A DNA stretch of 64,000 bases from Chryseobacterium lactis. Lineage in GTDB: Bacteria > Bacteroidota > Bacteroidia > Flavobacteriales > Weeksellaceae. The stretch is taken from positions 3,224,001 through 3,288,000 of the forward strand of contig NZ_CP033924.1 of the NCBI RefSeq assembly GCF_003815875.1. The letters are read 5' to 3'. Every line of letters starts with the position of its first letter. The first letter of the stretch is position 1. The notes beneath the pieces were generated by a model. That model did no database searches. It had not been told where the DNA came from and worked only from the letters and a program-made list of their open reading frames with translations. Below are positions 17,887 through 26,990 of this stretch, piece after piece. The translations under genes were made by a program, and so were the position numbers.

Positions 17887-18360
17887 TTAATATTTGATCC
17901 CCACCTTTTTGAGAATATAGGTTAAAAGCCAGATAGGACCTACTAACAGAAACTGAAGATCTTTAAGAAATGTAGGTTTTTTGCCCTCTATTTTATGGCC
18001 AATCAACTGGAAAATCCAGGTGATAATGAAAACGGATAGGTACAAAATCCAGGACTGATTGCCTAAATTAATATTACTGATATAAATAGAATGTTCCATC
18101 AGTATCATAATAACAATCATAACTACTCCGATTAATAAAGAAAGCCTTACATAAAATAAAGTAATAAGGCTAATAATGATCAGGCTTACGATACTGATAC
18201 AGCCAAAATATGAAATGCAGATATGAGGCGCCGGAATAAGAGATACAAAGCCTAAAATAGTCCAGAAAATCAACGGAACACAAATCCAGTGAATGAACTT
18301 GTTAATTGCATTTCTATGGCTCTTACTGTATTCTGCAAATAATAAATCAACCTTTCTCAT
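17887..18360 (-). CDS. Mpo1-like (DUF962) membrane protein
   Basis: 157 residues, about four or five membrane helices. The start RKVDLLFAEYSKSHRNAINKFIHWICVPLIFW contains the conserved YxxxHxxxxNxxxHxxGxP-type pattern of the Mpo1/YGL010w family. The histidines correspond to the iron ligands of yeast Mpo1, a dioxygenase of 2-hydroxy fatty acid α-oxidation. GHKIEGKKPTFLKDLQFLLVGPIW near the C-terminus is also family-typical. Enzymatic activity in bacteria is inferred only. It is divergent from the araC-type gene. Confidence 0.85.
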   Translation of the reverse strand: MRKVDLLFAEYSKSHRNAINKFIHWICVPLIFWTILGFVSLIPAPHICISYFGCISIVSLIIISLITLFYVRLSLLIGVVMIVIMILMEHSIYISNINLGNQSWILYLSVFIITWIFQLIGHKIEGKKPTFLKDLQFLLVGPIWLLTYILKKVGIKY

Positions 18361-18396
18361 AGTCAGGGAATTTGATATTTGCTAAAATAATAAAAT

Positions 18397-18428
18397 TTTG
18401 TATTCGGTGATAAGTTTGCTTACATTTG
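18397..18428 (+). promoter_or_regulatory. Promoter of the AraC-type regulator gene
   Basis: TTTG (18397-18400), 20 nt, TACATTTG (18421-18428). This is a full Bacteroidota promoter. The start codon ATG 18433 lies only 4 nt after the -7 box, so the message is expected to have no or almost no leader. Confidence 0.65.
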
Positions 18429-18432
18429 TGTT

Positions 18433-19278
18433 ATGTCTGCCCTGGAAAAGTTTGGAGTTGAGATTTTTACACAACGTAACATTTTTGAGAGAATCGCTGT
18501 CGATAAACCTTTTCGACCGGATAACCCGGCATTTATTTTTATTAAATCCGGAACCATAAAACTCAGGCAGCATTTCAGTGACCTTGAAGTTTCGGCTAAT
18601 ATGTTTATGGTAACCGATCCCCAAACCATCTATGAAGTGGTTTCTGTAAGCGATGATTTTCAATCGCGGATGGTTTCTTATAAAAGAGAATTTATTTCAG
18701 CCCTATCTTTAAAATTCAATAGATTAATTACTTACCGTTATTTCAGACAACAGATGAATAAAGGAGTTCCTTTTCCCGAAAGTGAAATGGAGGTAGTCTG
18801 GAAAAGCGTCAACTTTCTAAAGTATATTCTCGATTCTGAAACCGAAATGTTATACAAGAAAGAAATGGTAGAGCATCTTTTCTCCGTATTTTGTTATCAG
18901 ATGGCTGGAATTATTTCTAAAGAAGACAATAATTCTATGAACCAGATGTCAAGACAGGAAGAAATCGTTTTTGTATTTCTTACAGATCTTGCAGAGCATC
19001 ACCTTACGGAAAGAACCGTTGAGTTTTATGCCGAGAGGCAGTCGATTACAACCAGACATCTTTCCTCCGTTGTGAAATCAATCACAGGGAAGTCGGCAAG
19101 CCATATCATTGCTTTGATTATGATTAATGAAGCCAAAGTCCTTTTAAACTCATCCAATAAACCGGTTTCGGAGGTTTCTTCAATTCTCGGATTTAGTGAT
19201 CAATACTCATTTTCTCACTTTTTTAAAAAACATCTTGAAGTAAGTCCTACACAGTACAGACATCAGTTCGAAAGTTAA
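18433..19278 (+). CDS. AraC family transcriptional regulator
   Basis: 281 residues. The N-terminal cupin-like sensing region is about 1-165. The C-terminal double helix-turn-helix is about 180-278, including ERQSITTRHLSSVVKSITG, VSEVSSILGFSDQYSFSHFFKKH and SPTQYRHQF. This is a classic AraC/XylS DNA-binding domain. It sits directly upstream of, and in the same direction as, a tripartite efflux operon (89 bp gap with a separate promoter). It is therefore a likely activator of that operon, with an unknown inducer. Confidence 0.93.
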   Translation: MSALEKFGVEIFTQRNIFERIAVDKPFRPDNPAFIFIKSGTIKLRQHFSDLEVSANMFMVTDPQTIYEVVSVSDDFQSRMVSYKREFISALSLKFNRLITYRYFRQQMNKGVPFPESEMEVVWKSVNFLKYILDSETEMLYKKEMVEHLFSVFCYQMAGIISKEDNNSMNQMSRQEEIVFVFLTDLAEHHLTERTVEFYAERQSITTRHLSSVVKSITGKSASHIIALIMINEAKVLLNSSNKPVSEVSSILGFSDQYSFSHFFKKHLEVSPTQYRHQFES

Positions 19279-19316
19279 AATCCTACATTTGAACATCTTT
19301 TTCCAAAAATCAAACA

Positions 19317-19347
19317 TTTGATTGATTTTGTTGTTCACCTAACTTTG
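19317..19347 (+). promoter_or_regulatory. Promoter of the tolC-hlyD-MFS operon
   Basis: TTTG (19317-19320), 19 nt, TAACTTTG (19340-19347). The predicted transcription start is about 14 nt before ATG 19368. Confidence 0.65.
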
Positions 19348-19367
19348 CATTCGTAAAACAAGGTAAA

Positions 19368-20678
19368 ATGACAAAGAAAATAAAAACAGCACTATCTGTA
19401 TTGATAGCAGCTTTTCCTGCGCTGTTATTTTCGCAACAAATCAAACAGCTTACTGCAGGTGAGATTGCCGAACTGGCAGTCCGAAATCACCAGCAATTAA
19501 AAGTTTCTGCTCAGAATATAGATATTGCCAGGCAGAATACGAATGTTGTAAAACTTCAGAAACTTCCCACCATTACAGCTTCTACAAGCCAGTTTTATCT
19601 GGGAGATGCCGTAGCAATAGACAAAGACTTTTCAAACTCTACCAGAGTTCCGATGCCTCACTATGGAAGTTCGTACGCAGTACAGGCAACACAACTGATT
19701 TTCAAAGGAGGATTGGTGAATAAGTCTGTTGAGATGGCAGGGCTTCGTGAGCAGCTTTCTGAGCTTGATCTGGAAAAAAATAAGCAGGATGTGAAATTTT
19801 TAGTGATTTCAAACTATCTCGATGTTTATAAAATTATGAACCAGGAAGAAGTTTTTCAAAACAATAAAAAACTGGCGGAAGAACGTCTTAAAAATGTTCA
19901 AAAGTTCTATCAGCAGGGTATGATAACACGAAATGAAGTGATTCGTGGTGAGTTGGCCATTAAAAACCTGGATCAGGGAATTCTGACATTAACGAATAAT
20001 AGAAAAATCCTTAACTATAATTTAAATATTGCTTTGGGTTTATCCTCTGATACGGAAATTGTTCCTACAGAAAGTTTAGACAATAAAGAAGCAGGAATCG
20101 GAATGGATTATTATATGAACATGGCCCATGACAGCAATCCGGTTCTGAAATCTGCCAAAAAGAATATTGATGTTGCAGATAAAAATATTGAAATTATAAA
20201 AACTGATAATATGCCTACCGTAGCAGGATTTGGAGGATATACACTGCAAAGACCCATCACTACAAGAAACCCTGTTCTGGATATGTATTCAGGTGGATGG
20301 CAAACCGGAGTTTCTTTAAGCTACAATATCGATAACCTTTACAAAACAAAAGAAAAAGTAAAGCTAGGAGAACTTCAGAAAAATCAGGCCAATGATGCTA
20401 TGACTTTAGTACAGCAAAATGTAGACATGGGAGTGAATGCAGCTTATACAAAGTATCAGGAAGCTATTCAACAGGCGGATATTCTCAATGATTCCAAAAG
20501 GCTGGCGGAAGAAAACTACAAAATTACGGAAGCCAAATATCTGAATCAACTGGCTGTACAGGCGGAAATGATTGATGCCCAGAACCAGAAGCTGCAATCA
20601 GAGCTTGATTATGCCAATGCAGAAATCAATGTTTTGTATCAGTATTATAACCTTTTGAAATCTACAGGGACACTTTAA
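19368..20678 (+). CDS. TolC family outer-membrane efflux protein
   Basis: 436 residues. A signal peptide (ending ALLFSQQ) is followed by two OEP repeats built of long helices, e.g. LAVRNHQQLKVSAQNIDIARQ and the ILNDSKRLAEENYKITEAKY region. It forms the trimeric outer-membrane channel of a tripartite pump. The downstream gene starts 24 bp after the stop. Together with the HlyD-type adaptor and the 14-TM MFS pump it makes an EmrAB-TolC-like exporter, probably for hydrophobic toxic compounds. Confidence 0.93.
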   Translation: MTKKIKTALSVLIAAFPALLFSQQIKQLTAGEIAELAVRNHQQLKVSAQNIDIARQNTNVVKLQKLPTITASTSQFYLGDAVAIDKDFSNSTRVPMPHYGSSYAVQATQLIFKGGLVNKSVEMAGLREQLSELDLEKNKQDVKFLVISNYLDVYKIMNQEEVFQNNKKLAEERLKNVQKFYQQGMITRNEVIRGELAIKNLDQGILTLTNNRKILNYNLNIALGLSSDTEIVPTESLDNKEAGIGMDYYMNMAHDSNPVLKSAKKNIDVADKNIEIIKTDNMPTVAGFGGYTLQRPITTRNPVLDMYSGGWQTGVSLSYNIDNLYKTKEKVKLGELQKNQANDAMTLVQQNVDMGVNAAYTKYQEAIQQADILNDSKRLAEENYKITEAKYLNQLAVQAEMIDAQNQKLQSELDYANAEINVLYQYYNLLKSTGTL

Positions 20679-20702
20679 TTTTTTAAACTGAAAATCAACA
20701 CA

Positions 20703-21812
20703 ATGGAAAACAAGGAACAAACTCAAAATACAACACCAACTCCGGTGAAAACAAGTGGAGAAGGCAATAAAAAGAAAAATAAGACCAATAAAATCAGAGC
20801 CATTATCTCAAACATCATCGTTTTTCTGGTGATCGGTTTCGGATTATTCTGGCTGGTACGTGAATATTTTCATATCGGAAGTAAAACCTACACAGAAGCT
20901 GCACAGGTGGAAGAATTCATCAACCCAATTAATACAAGAGTTTCAGCTTATATAAAAGAAATAAAATTCATTGAACACCAAAGAGTAAAAAAAGGAGATA
21001 CCTTGGTTATCCTTGATAATCGCGAGATCTTAACACAGTTGGGACAGTCTGAAGCGGCTTACCAAAATGCAATAGCTCAGAAAACAGCAACCGGCTCTTC
21101 CGTGAATACAGTTTCCAATAATATCAACGTAATGGAATCCAATATTGCTGGAGCAAAAGCCAGACTTTGGAACGCTGAACAGAACTTAAACCGTTACAAA
21201 AATCTATTGTCGGCAGAAGCCGTTACAAGACAACAATATGATCAGGTAAAAACTGAATATGATGCCCAGAAAGCAGCTTATGAAACCTTAGTGAACCAGA
21301 AACAGTCGGCTAACCTTTCTACAACTGAAGTAAAAAGCAGATTGGGAATCAATGATGCAGAGATCAAAAGAACAAAATCTGCTTTGGATATGGCAAAAAT
21401 AAACCTTTCCTATACAGTTATTACAGCTCCTTATGATGGTGTGATGGGAAGAAGAACGATTTCTGAAGGTCAGCTGATCCAGCCGGGACAACAGGTCGCT
21501 ACTATTGTTTTAAACGGTCAGAAATGGGTAACTGCCAACTTTCTTGAAGGTCAGATGCCTAATATTAAAGTGGGAGAAAAAATGATGATGACAGCCGACG
21601 CATTGGGCGGTCAGCAGTTTGAAGGAGTGGTAACTGCTATTTCCGCGGCGACGGGATCAAGATATTCAAGTGTACCAACAGATAACTCTACCGGTAACTT
21701 CATTAAAGTTCAGCAAAGAATTCCCGTAAGAATAGAATTTACAGCTTCCAATAAAAAAGAGAATCTGGATAAACTAAGTGCAGGAATGAACATGAATGTA
21801 AATATTAAATAA
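20703..21812 (+). CDS. HlyD/EmrA family membrane fusion protein
   Basis: 369 residues with a lysine-rich cytoplasmic N-terminus and one membrane helix (about 33-55). Lipoyl/barrel-sandwich halves (AYIKEIKFIEHQRVKKGDTLVILD, about 80-103; and YTVITAPYDGVMGRRTISEGQLIQPGQ) flank a long helical hairpin. A β-barrel (ANFLEGQMPNIKVGEKMMM) follows. It links the inner-membrane pump to the TolC channel. It is the second gene of the operon. A 110-bp gap with an inverted repeat separates it from the MFS gene. Confidence 0.93.
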   Translation: MENKEQTQNTTPTPVKTSGEGNKKKNKTNKIRAIISNIIVFLVIGFGLFWLVREYFHIGSKTYTEAAQVEEFINPINTRVSAYIKEIKFIEHQRVKKGDTLVILDNREILTQLGQSEAAYQNAIAQKTATGSSVNTVSNNINVMESNIAGAKARLWNAEQNLNRYKNLLSAEAVTRQQYDQVKTEYDAQKAAYETLVNQKQSANLSTTEVKSRLGINDAEIKRTKSALDMAKINLSYTVITAPYDGVMGRRTISEGQLIQPGQQVATIVLNGQKWVTANFLEGQMPNIKVGEKMMMTADALGGQQFEGVVTAISAATGSRYSSVPTDNSTGNFIKVQQRIPVRIEFTASNKKENLDKLSAGMNMNVNIK

Positions 21813-21825
21813 GACTAAAGATAGA

Positions 21826-21899
21826 AGATATCAGGTTTCAGACTCAATGCTGGGCATGAAAACTGAAGATGATTATAAAAAGTCTGTTATCTGATATCT
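21826..21899. repeat. 74-nt inverted repeat between hlyD- and MFS-type genes
   Basis: The left arm AGATATCAGGTTTCAGACT (21826-21844) pairs with AGTCTGTTATCTGATATCT (21881-21899), with three mismatches in 19. The right arm merges with a repeat (to 21922) that recurs ahead of purM at 46790-46838. Confidence 0.6.
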
Positions 21900-21922
21900 G
21901 AAATCTATTATCTAAAAAAATC

Positions 21923-23515
21923 ATGTACAACAAAGGATTATATAACGATTGGGTACCCAAACCCGTACAGCTTCTGCTGATAGTACTGCTACTTGCCGTA
22001 GTGATGCCTATTGGTGGGGTATTTACCGGGAATATCAGCTATTTGGTAGGAAGTACCGGAGGGTTGACAGAATATTTTATGTGGGCCAATTATGCTACTA
22101 CCATCGGAATGGGTGCTTGTATGCCGGTCGTTCTAAGAATTAAAATGAGATTTAAAGTACGAAATAAGATGGTACTGCTGTTGGTGCTTTTAGGTTTGTT
22201 AAGCTACATTAATGCAACAACCTTACAACCTATGATTTTCGTATCTACCTCTTTATTGATCGGATTTATGAAAATGATGGTCACCATAGAATTGTTCTTA
22301 CCATTGATGGTGATGATCGGAAACCGCGGAATGTTTTACGGCTTGTTCTACACATTTGTTCTGGTAATGAATCAAGTGGCCGCTTACTATGCAGCAGACT
22401 TTGCTCTTCTATACAATTGGCAGCATTTTTACATTCTTATTTCGGTTTTATGCTTTATTTTGGCACTGATACACTGGATTTTTATGCATAATAAATACTT
22501 TGCCCTGAAAGTTCCGTTGCATTATATCGATTGGTTGAGCATCTTACTTTTCGTATCAACTTTTATGTTTTCAGCATATGTCTATTCCTTTGGAAGGCAG
22601 CAGGACTGGTTGAATTCTAAGAATATTATCAATGCAAGTATTGCTGCTTTTGTAAGTTTTGCATTGCTTTCTATTCGTCAGTTAACCTTAAAAAGACCAT
22701 ACCTATCATTCAAAATTTTCACTAAAAATAATGTACAGCATGGTTTGTTTATGTTGTTTTGGTTGGGAATGTTTTTAGGTACAGCTTCACTTCAGACTAC
22801 TTTTGCTGTCGGAGTTCTGGGATACGATCAGGTGACAAATGCCAGGCTGAACCTACTGATGATTCCCGGGATCATTTTAGCAGGAGTTATTGCGGTATTT
22901 TGGTTTAAAAAAGAAAAACCTCTGAAAATGTATATTTTTTCCGGTTTTGCAGCAATGATAGGATATGCCATGATCATGTATTTTTCTATGGTTTTGGAAT
23001 TCAGCTACGACAATTGGTACCTTCCTATGTTTTTAAAAGGCTACGGAATGTGTTCATTATTTATTTCCGTGTGGTTCTATACTTTAGATAAACTTGAAAT
23101 GGATGAAATGCTGGCAGCAATCGGATTGGTACTGGTATGGAGAACTTTCCTGGCAGTTGGTATTTTTTCAACGCTGTATTCATGGTTTCAATACCGTTTC
23201 CAGGTTACTGCAATAGGAGATCTGGCGGTTTATATGGATGGCATGACGGTTACTCCTCAGAATGTTGCAGCCAATATGAAAGCCATACAGCTGAATGCGA
23301 TTATCATCGCAACTAAAAAAATATTCGGGTATATTACCCTGGTTGGTTTTGGCGTGTTGATCTATGTGATTACCCATCATTTCGGTGCAAAACGATTCCA
23401 ATATTTCAGATTTGTAAGAGTGTTGGGTGGTAAATCGGTGATTGCCAGAAGAAGACTTCGTGAACGTAAAAAATTATTAGAAGAAATAAAAGACGCAGCA
23501 GGACCTGCGATGTAA
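21923..23515 (+). CDS. MFS transporter, DHA2/EmrB type
   Basis: 530 residues with about 14 predicted membrane helices and a basic C-terminal tail (KSVIARRRLRERKKLLEEIK). It is the proton-driven inner-membrane pump of the tripartite system encoded with the two preceding genes. The length and helix count fit the 14-TM DHA2 drug:H+ antiporters rather than the 12-TM group. The classical MFS loop motif is weakly preserved (RIKMRFKVRNKM). Substrate unknown. Confidence 0.9.
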   Translation: MYNKGLYNDWVPKPVQLLLIVLLLAVVMPIGGVFTGNISYLVGSTGGLTEYFMWANYATTIGMGACMPVVLRIKMRFKVRNKMVLLLVLLGLLSYINATTLQPMIFVSTSLLIGFMKMMVTIELFLPLMVMIGNRGMFYGLFYTFVLVMNQVAAYYAADFALLYNWQHFYILISVLCFILALIHWIFMHNKYFALKVPLHYIDWLSILLFVSTFMFSAYVYSFGRQQDWLNSKNIINASIAAFVSFALLSIRQLTLKRPYLSFKIFTKNNVQHGLFMLFWLGMFLGTASLQTTFAVGVLGYDQVTNARLNLLMIPGIILAGVIAVFWFKKEKPLKMYIFSGFAAMIGYAMIMYFSMVLEFSYDNWYLPMFLKGYGMCSLFISVWFYTLDKLEMDEMLAAIGLVLVWRTFLAVGIFSTLYSWFQYRFQVTAIGDLAVYMDGMTVTPQNVAANMKAIQLNAIIIATKKIFGYITLVGFGVLIYVITHHFGAKRFQYFRFVRVLGGKSVIARRRLRERKKLLEEIKDAAGPAM

Positions 23516-23535
23516 AGATACCTTGTTTTTCACTA

Positions 23536-23581
23536 GTAAAATCCTGGTCCTTATTGATAGGGCTGGGATTTTACGCTTTTG
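23536..23581 (+). terminator. Terminator of the efflux operon
   Basis: GTAAAATCC (23536-23544) pairs with GGATTTTAC (23566-23574), with a 21-nt apical region and GCTTTT after the stem. Confidence 0.55.
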
Positions 23582-23688
23582 TAAAGAATAAAGAAGAAAA
23601 TTAGATGCCACCCGGCGGCTTCCAACTTTTAAATCAAAACTATGAAAAATTTCATCCCTTATTGTTTTTATTGGTTCTAAATAAGAAT

Positions 23689-23696
23689 TACCTTTG
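23689..23696 (+). promoter_or_regulatory. -7 box ahead of the TonB-dependent receptor gene
   Basis: TACCTTTG, 29 nt ahead of ATG 23726. The -33 element is ambiguous (ATTG or TTGG). No convincing Fur-type palindrome was seen nearby. Confidence 0.45.
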
Positions 23697-23725
23697 CGGA
23701 ATTATAAAAACTCTGAGTAGAAAGA

Positions 23726-25939
23726 ATGAAAAAGCAGTGTGCATTCATAGGTCTGTTGGCATCGGGATTGATGTTTTCCCAGACAACAAAAGATTCTATA
23801 ACCTCTAAAGGTATTGAAGACGTGGTTATCGTAGCTTCAAGAAAACCGACAAAAATTTCAGAAATTCCAGGTACAGTCTGGGTTGTGCAGAAAGAAAAAA
23901 TCCAGGAACAAGCCAAAAGTGGAGTTCCGATTAAAGAAATGCTTTCTATTTTAATTCCGAGTATGGATATTGGCCCTCAGGGAAGAACCAATTACGGACA
24001 GAATATGAGAGGACGTTCTGCTCTGGTTATGATTGACGGAGTTTCTTTGAACAGTATTCGTGCCATCAGCCGACAGCTGGATGCTATCGATCCTTTTAAT
24101 ATCGAAAGAATTGAAGTTCTTTCCGGAGCCAGCTCTATCTATGGAGGAAATGCAACAGGTGGAATTATCAATATTATCACCAAAACACCTTCCAAAAAAG
24201 GAATCAGTGGGGAAACAGAATTAGGAGTACGTACAGGTTTTATGGGAAAAGACGACCATGACTTCCGTGCTGCACAATCTATTGCCGGAAAAGGAGAGAA
24301 GTTCTTTGGAAGACTCGGGATTGCTTACCAACAGAATGGTGGTGCTTATGGGGCAGATGAAAAACAACTTTTTACAGATATTACTCAAACTGACCTTCAG
24401 TATAATCAATCAATCGACATCTTAGCTACGGGAGGATATCAGTTTAATAACAAACATAAAATAACCGCTTCACTTCAATATTATAATTCCAAGTTCAATG
24501 GAGACCGAAGCTTGTTTTTAGGTCAGAATCTAAGTGCCTTTACGACCAAAAATGCAAGTTTGCTGGAAATGAGAGACGGATTCTATTCCGACAAAAATGT
24601 AGGTACGGAACGTTATATGGGAACGGTTGCCTATACCGGAAACGGAATTTTAGGTGGCCAGGATTTGTATGTACAATTCGCTACCCGAGGTGAAAAACTG
24701 GGATTTTATCCTTTTCCCGGAAATGTAACCTTACAAAATAGTCAAAAAGTGGCTTACATGTCTTCTTCACAGCAGGATACTTATTATTCCGGGATCAAGG
24801 CTTTGTTATCCAAATCCTGGCGCGGACTGAACGTTACTTATGGTGCAGATATCGATTTTGAAAGATTTGAAGGAAATCAGTCTGTATATAATATTGCCAA
24901 AACCATGTCTAGTGGTGGATTGATCAATGAGACTCAATACAGACTCGGCAGATATCCCACGAATAATTCCCAAAGTTACGCAGGTTATGTTCAGGCAAAA
25001 TATAATATCATCCCAAAACTACAGATCAACGCTGGCGTTCGTTATCAGAACATCACTGTTAAAATGGACGATTTTGTAGGATCCGAGCAGCAGACACAGG
25101 TAGCAATGGGTTATCTGCAGTCAGCATCTGCCATTCCCGGTGGTAAAAGCTCTTATAACGTGACTTTGGCCAATGCCGGGTTGTTGTATAAGATCAATGA
25201 GCAACATCAGGTTTGGGGAACGTTTTCCCAGGGAGCAAGTTTGGCGGATCCGGCTAAATATTACGGAATCGGGAAGTATGCCATTAATGGGACAAACTGG
25301 GACGTAGTATCCAGTATCAATGTAAAAGATCAACCTTTGCAGGCGATCAAAACCAATCAGTTTGAAGTAGGGTATCGTGTTAATAAAGGAGGATTAAGAG
25401 CTCAGATTGCCGGTTTCCTAAGCAGTTCGGACAAAAGTGTGACTGTAGATAAAAAGACCTTCCAGATTCTTGTTAATGATTTGAAATTAAGAAATATGGG
25501 TATCGAAGCCGAGGTTTCTTATTCGATGAACAATGGCGTTTATTTCGGAGCAAGTGGACTTTTAATCAAATCTGAAGTGGATAATAATGGGGAGTGGAAG
25601 AAACAGGAAATTTATAATGCTTCACCATCAAAATTAGTGACGTATATTGGATATAATATCCAGAACTGGTCTTTCAGATTCCAGTCGCTTCAGAATTTCA
25701 AATTGACAGATGAGCTTAATAACGTCATTGACGGGTATAATACTTCTGACCTGATGGTTGGGTATCGTTTTCACTGGGGGAAATTTAACTTAGGAATCCA
25801 GAACCTGTTCAATACTGATTATCAAACGATATGGAGTAAACGGTCTCAGGTTTTATATTCTTCGTACGGACTACCGGAATTGTTTAACTACAAAGGAAGA
25901 GGAAGAACATTTAATTTGTCTTATACATTTGATTTTTAG
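23726..25939 (+). CDS. TonB-dependent outer-membrane receptor, siderophore-type
   Basis: 737 residues. The signal peptide ends at GLMFSQ. A TonB-box-like EDVVIVASR lies at about residues 31-39, a plug domain (about 45-155) contains RGRSALVMIDGVSL and GASSIYGGNATGGIINIITK, and a 22-strand β-barrel ends in the aromatic signature LSYTFDF. The late segment NLGIQNLFNTDYQTIWSKRSQ resembles ferric-siderophore receptors. The ligand is inferred, as no siderophore biosynthesis or ABC genes are adjacent. It is monocistronic. Confidence 0.9.
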   Translation: MKKQCAFIGLLASGLMFSQTTKDSITSKGIEDVVIVASRKPTKISEIPGTVWVVQKEKIQEQAKSGVPIKEMLSILIPSMDIGPQGRTNYGQNMRGRSALVMIDGVSLNSIRAISRQLDAIDPFNIERIEVLSGASSIYGGNATGGIINIITKTPSKKGISGETELGVRTGFMGKDDHDFRAAQSIAGKGEKFFGRLGIAYQQNGGAYGADEKQLFTDITQTDLQYNQSIDILATGGYQFNNKHKITASLQYYNSKFNGDRSLFLGQNLSAFTTKNASLLEMRDGFYSDKNVGTERYMGTVAYTGNGILGGQDLYVQFATRGEKLGFYPFPGNVTLQNSQKVAYMSSSQQDTYYSGIKALLSKSWRGLNVTYGADIDFERFEGNQSVYNIAKTMSSGGLINETQYRLGRYPTNNSQSYAGYVQAKYNIIPKLQINAGVRYQNITVKMDDFVGSEQQTQVAMGYLQSASAIPGGKSSYNVTLANAGLLYKINEQHQVWGTFSQGASLADPAKYYGIGKYAINGTNWDVVSSINVKDQPLQAIKTNQFEVGYRVNKGGLRAQIAGFLSSSDKSVTVDKKTFQILVNDLKLRNMGIEAEVSYSMNNGVYFGASGLLIKSEVDNNGEWKKQEIYNASPSKLVTYIGYNIQNWSFRFQSLQNFKLTDELNNVIDGYNTSDLMVGYRFHWGKFNLGIQNLFNTDYQTIWSKRSQVLYSSYGLPELFNYKGRGRTFNLSYTFDF

Positions 25940-25997
25940 AAACGGAAAGTAAAATAAGGATCAATATTAAATAAAAATTCTATTAAGATTCAATAGG

Positions 25998-26040
25998 AGC
26001 GGGCATATTCTTAGCATAGTCAAAGGAAGCCCGCTTTTAT
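25998..26040 (+). terminator. Terminator of the TonB-dependent receptor gene
   Basis: AGCGGGC (25998-26004) pairs with GCCCGCT (26029-26035) across a 24-nt loop, then TTTAT. Confidence 0.55.
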
Positions 26041-26135
26041 TATTGCTGTGAATTTCTCTGATTTTAGGCAAAATTCAAAATAATAGTGGAGTTAATAATA
26101 GCGATGAATAATGTAGTCAACTTTAAAAGGTAACT

Positions 26136-26167
26136 TTTGAACTTTGAACCCTTAAGCAGTATCTTTG
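26136..26167 (+). promoter_or_regulatory. Promoter of the methyltransferase gene
   Basis: TTTG (26136-26139), 20 nt, TATCTTTG (26160-26167). It lies inside the longest reading frame (TTG at 26137) and so fixes the real start at ATG 26185. Confidence 0.65.
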
Positions 26168-26184
26168 TACCTTTGAAAATTATT

Positions 26185-26889
26185 ATGAAAGATTTAATGG
26201 GCAGAGCAATCTGGGATTATTATCACAACGAGAATCCTGAAGATTTGCAGACTGAAACCTCGATTTCCGAACTGGATGAACTTCCTGTAGATTATTTGTT
26301 CAGAGATTTTGATGAAATGAATGAGATAGAACAAAAAGCCTTGCAGCTATCTGAAGGAAAAACCCTGGATATCGGAGCGGGTGCCGGTTCTCATGCATTG
26401 TACCTACAGAATGAAAGGAATCTTGATGTTCTGGCATTGGATATTTCGCCAAAATCCATTGAAATTTGCAAATTAAGAGGGATTAAAAGGGCAATTTGTT
26501 CAAATATTCTTGATTTTTCAGAAGAAACTTTTGATACCATTTTGTTGTTGATGAACGGGACAGGTATCTTTGAAAGTCTTCCAAAAATTGATACCTATCT
26601 TAAAAAGCTATATACCTTACTAAATGATAACGGGCAGATCTTAATCGATAGTACAGATATCCTTTATATGTTTGATCGTGATGAAGATGGCGGAGTGTAT
26701 ATTCCTGCAGGAGGATATTACGGAGAACTTGATTACACAGTTCATTATAAAGGAGAATCTGAAGAACCGATTACCTGGCTGTACCTTGATTTCAATACTT
26801 TGAAAAATGCGGCTGAAAATAATGGCGTCAAAATAGAAAGAGTTTTGAAAGATGAGGATTCATACTTGGCAAAGCTCACTAAGAAATAA
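26185..26889 (+). CDS. Class I SAM-dependent methyltransferase
   Basis: 234 residues from ATG 26185. The SAM-binding motif LDIGAGAGSHALYL (motif I), VLALDISPKSIEICK (motif II) and a FDTILLLMNGTGIFES motif place it in the Methyltransf_25/11 type Rossmann group. A longer frame from TTG 26137 exists but contains the promoter, so the shorter start is preferred. The acceptor substrate is unknown. It stands alone, followed by dispersed repeats. Confidence 0.85.
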   Translation: MKDLMGRAIWDYYHNENPEDLQTETSISELDELPVDYLFRDFDEMNEIEQKALQLSEGKTLDIGAGAGSHALYLQNERNLDVLALDISPKSIEICKLRGIKRAICSNILDFSEETFDTILLLMNGTGIFESLPKIDTYLKKLYTLLNDNGQILIDSTDILYMFDRDEDGGVYIPAGGYYGELDYTVHYKGESEEPITWLYLDFNTLKNAAENNGVKIERVLKDEDSYLAKLTKK

Positions 26890-26894
26890 TTTAT

Positions 26895-26932
26895 AGTGTC
26901 ATTGCGAGCTGAAAGCGAAGCAATCTCAACAA
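26895..26932. repeat. GTCATT...AATCTC dispersed element
   Basis: GTCATTGCGAGCTGAAAGCG followed by AAGCAATCTCAAC. Similar sequences occur at 48586-48615, 51803-51871 and 62345-62390. It is non-coding and immediately follows the methyltransferase gene. Confidence 0.5.
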
Positions 26933-26990
26933 ATAATAGATTGTCATTCTGTAAAAAGGATGGCAATTTTTGTTTTTGGGACCTCTTCCT

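Noticed and set aside
23605..23808. 67-codon ORF overlapping the TonB receptor start
   Set aside because: It covers the receptor promoter and the first codons in another frame; codon content is not protein-like.
26137..26184. Longer methyltransferase N-terminus from TTG 26137
   Set aside because: A full promoter (26136-26167) lies within these codons, so they should not be translated.
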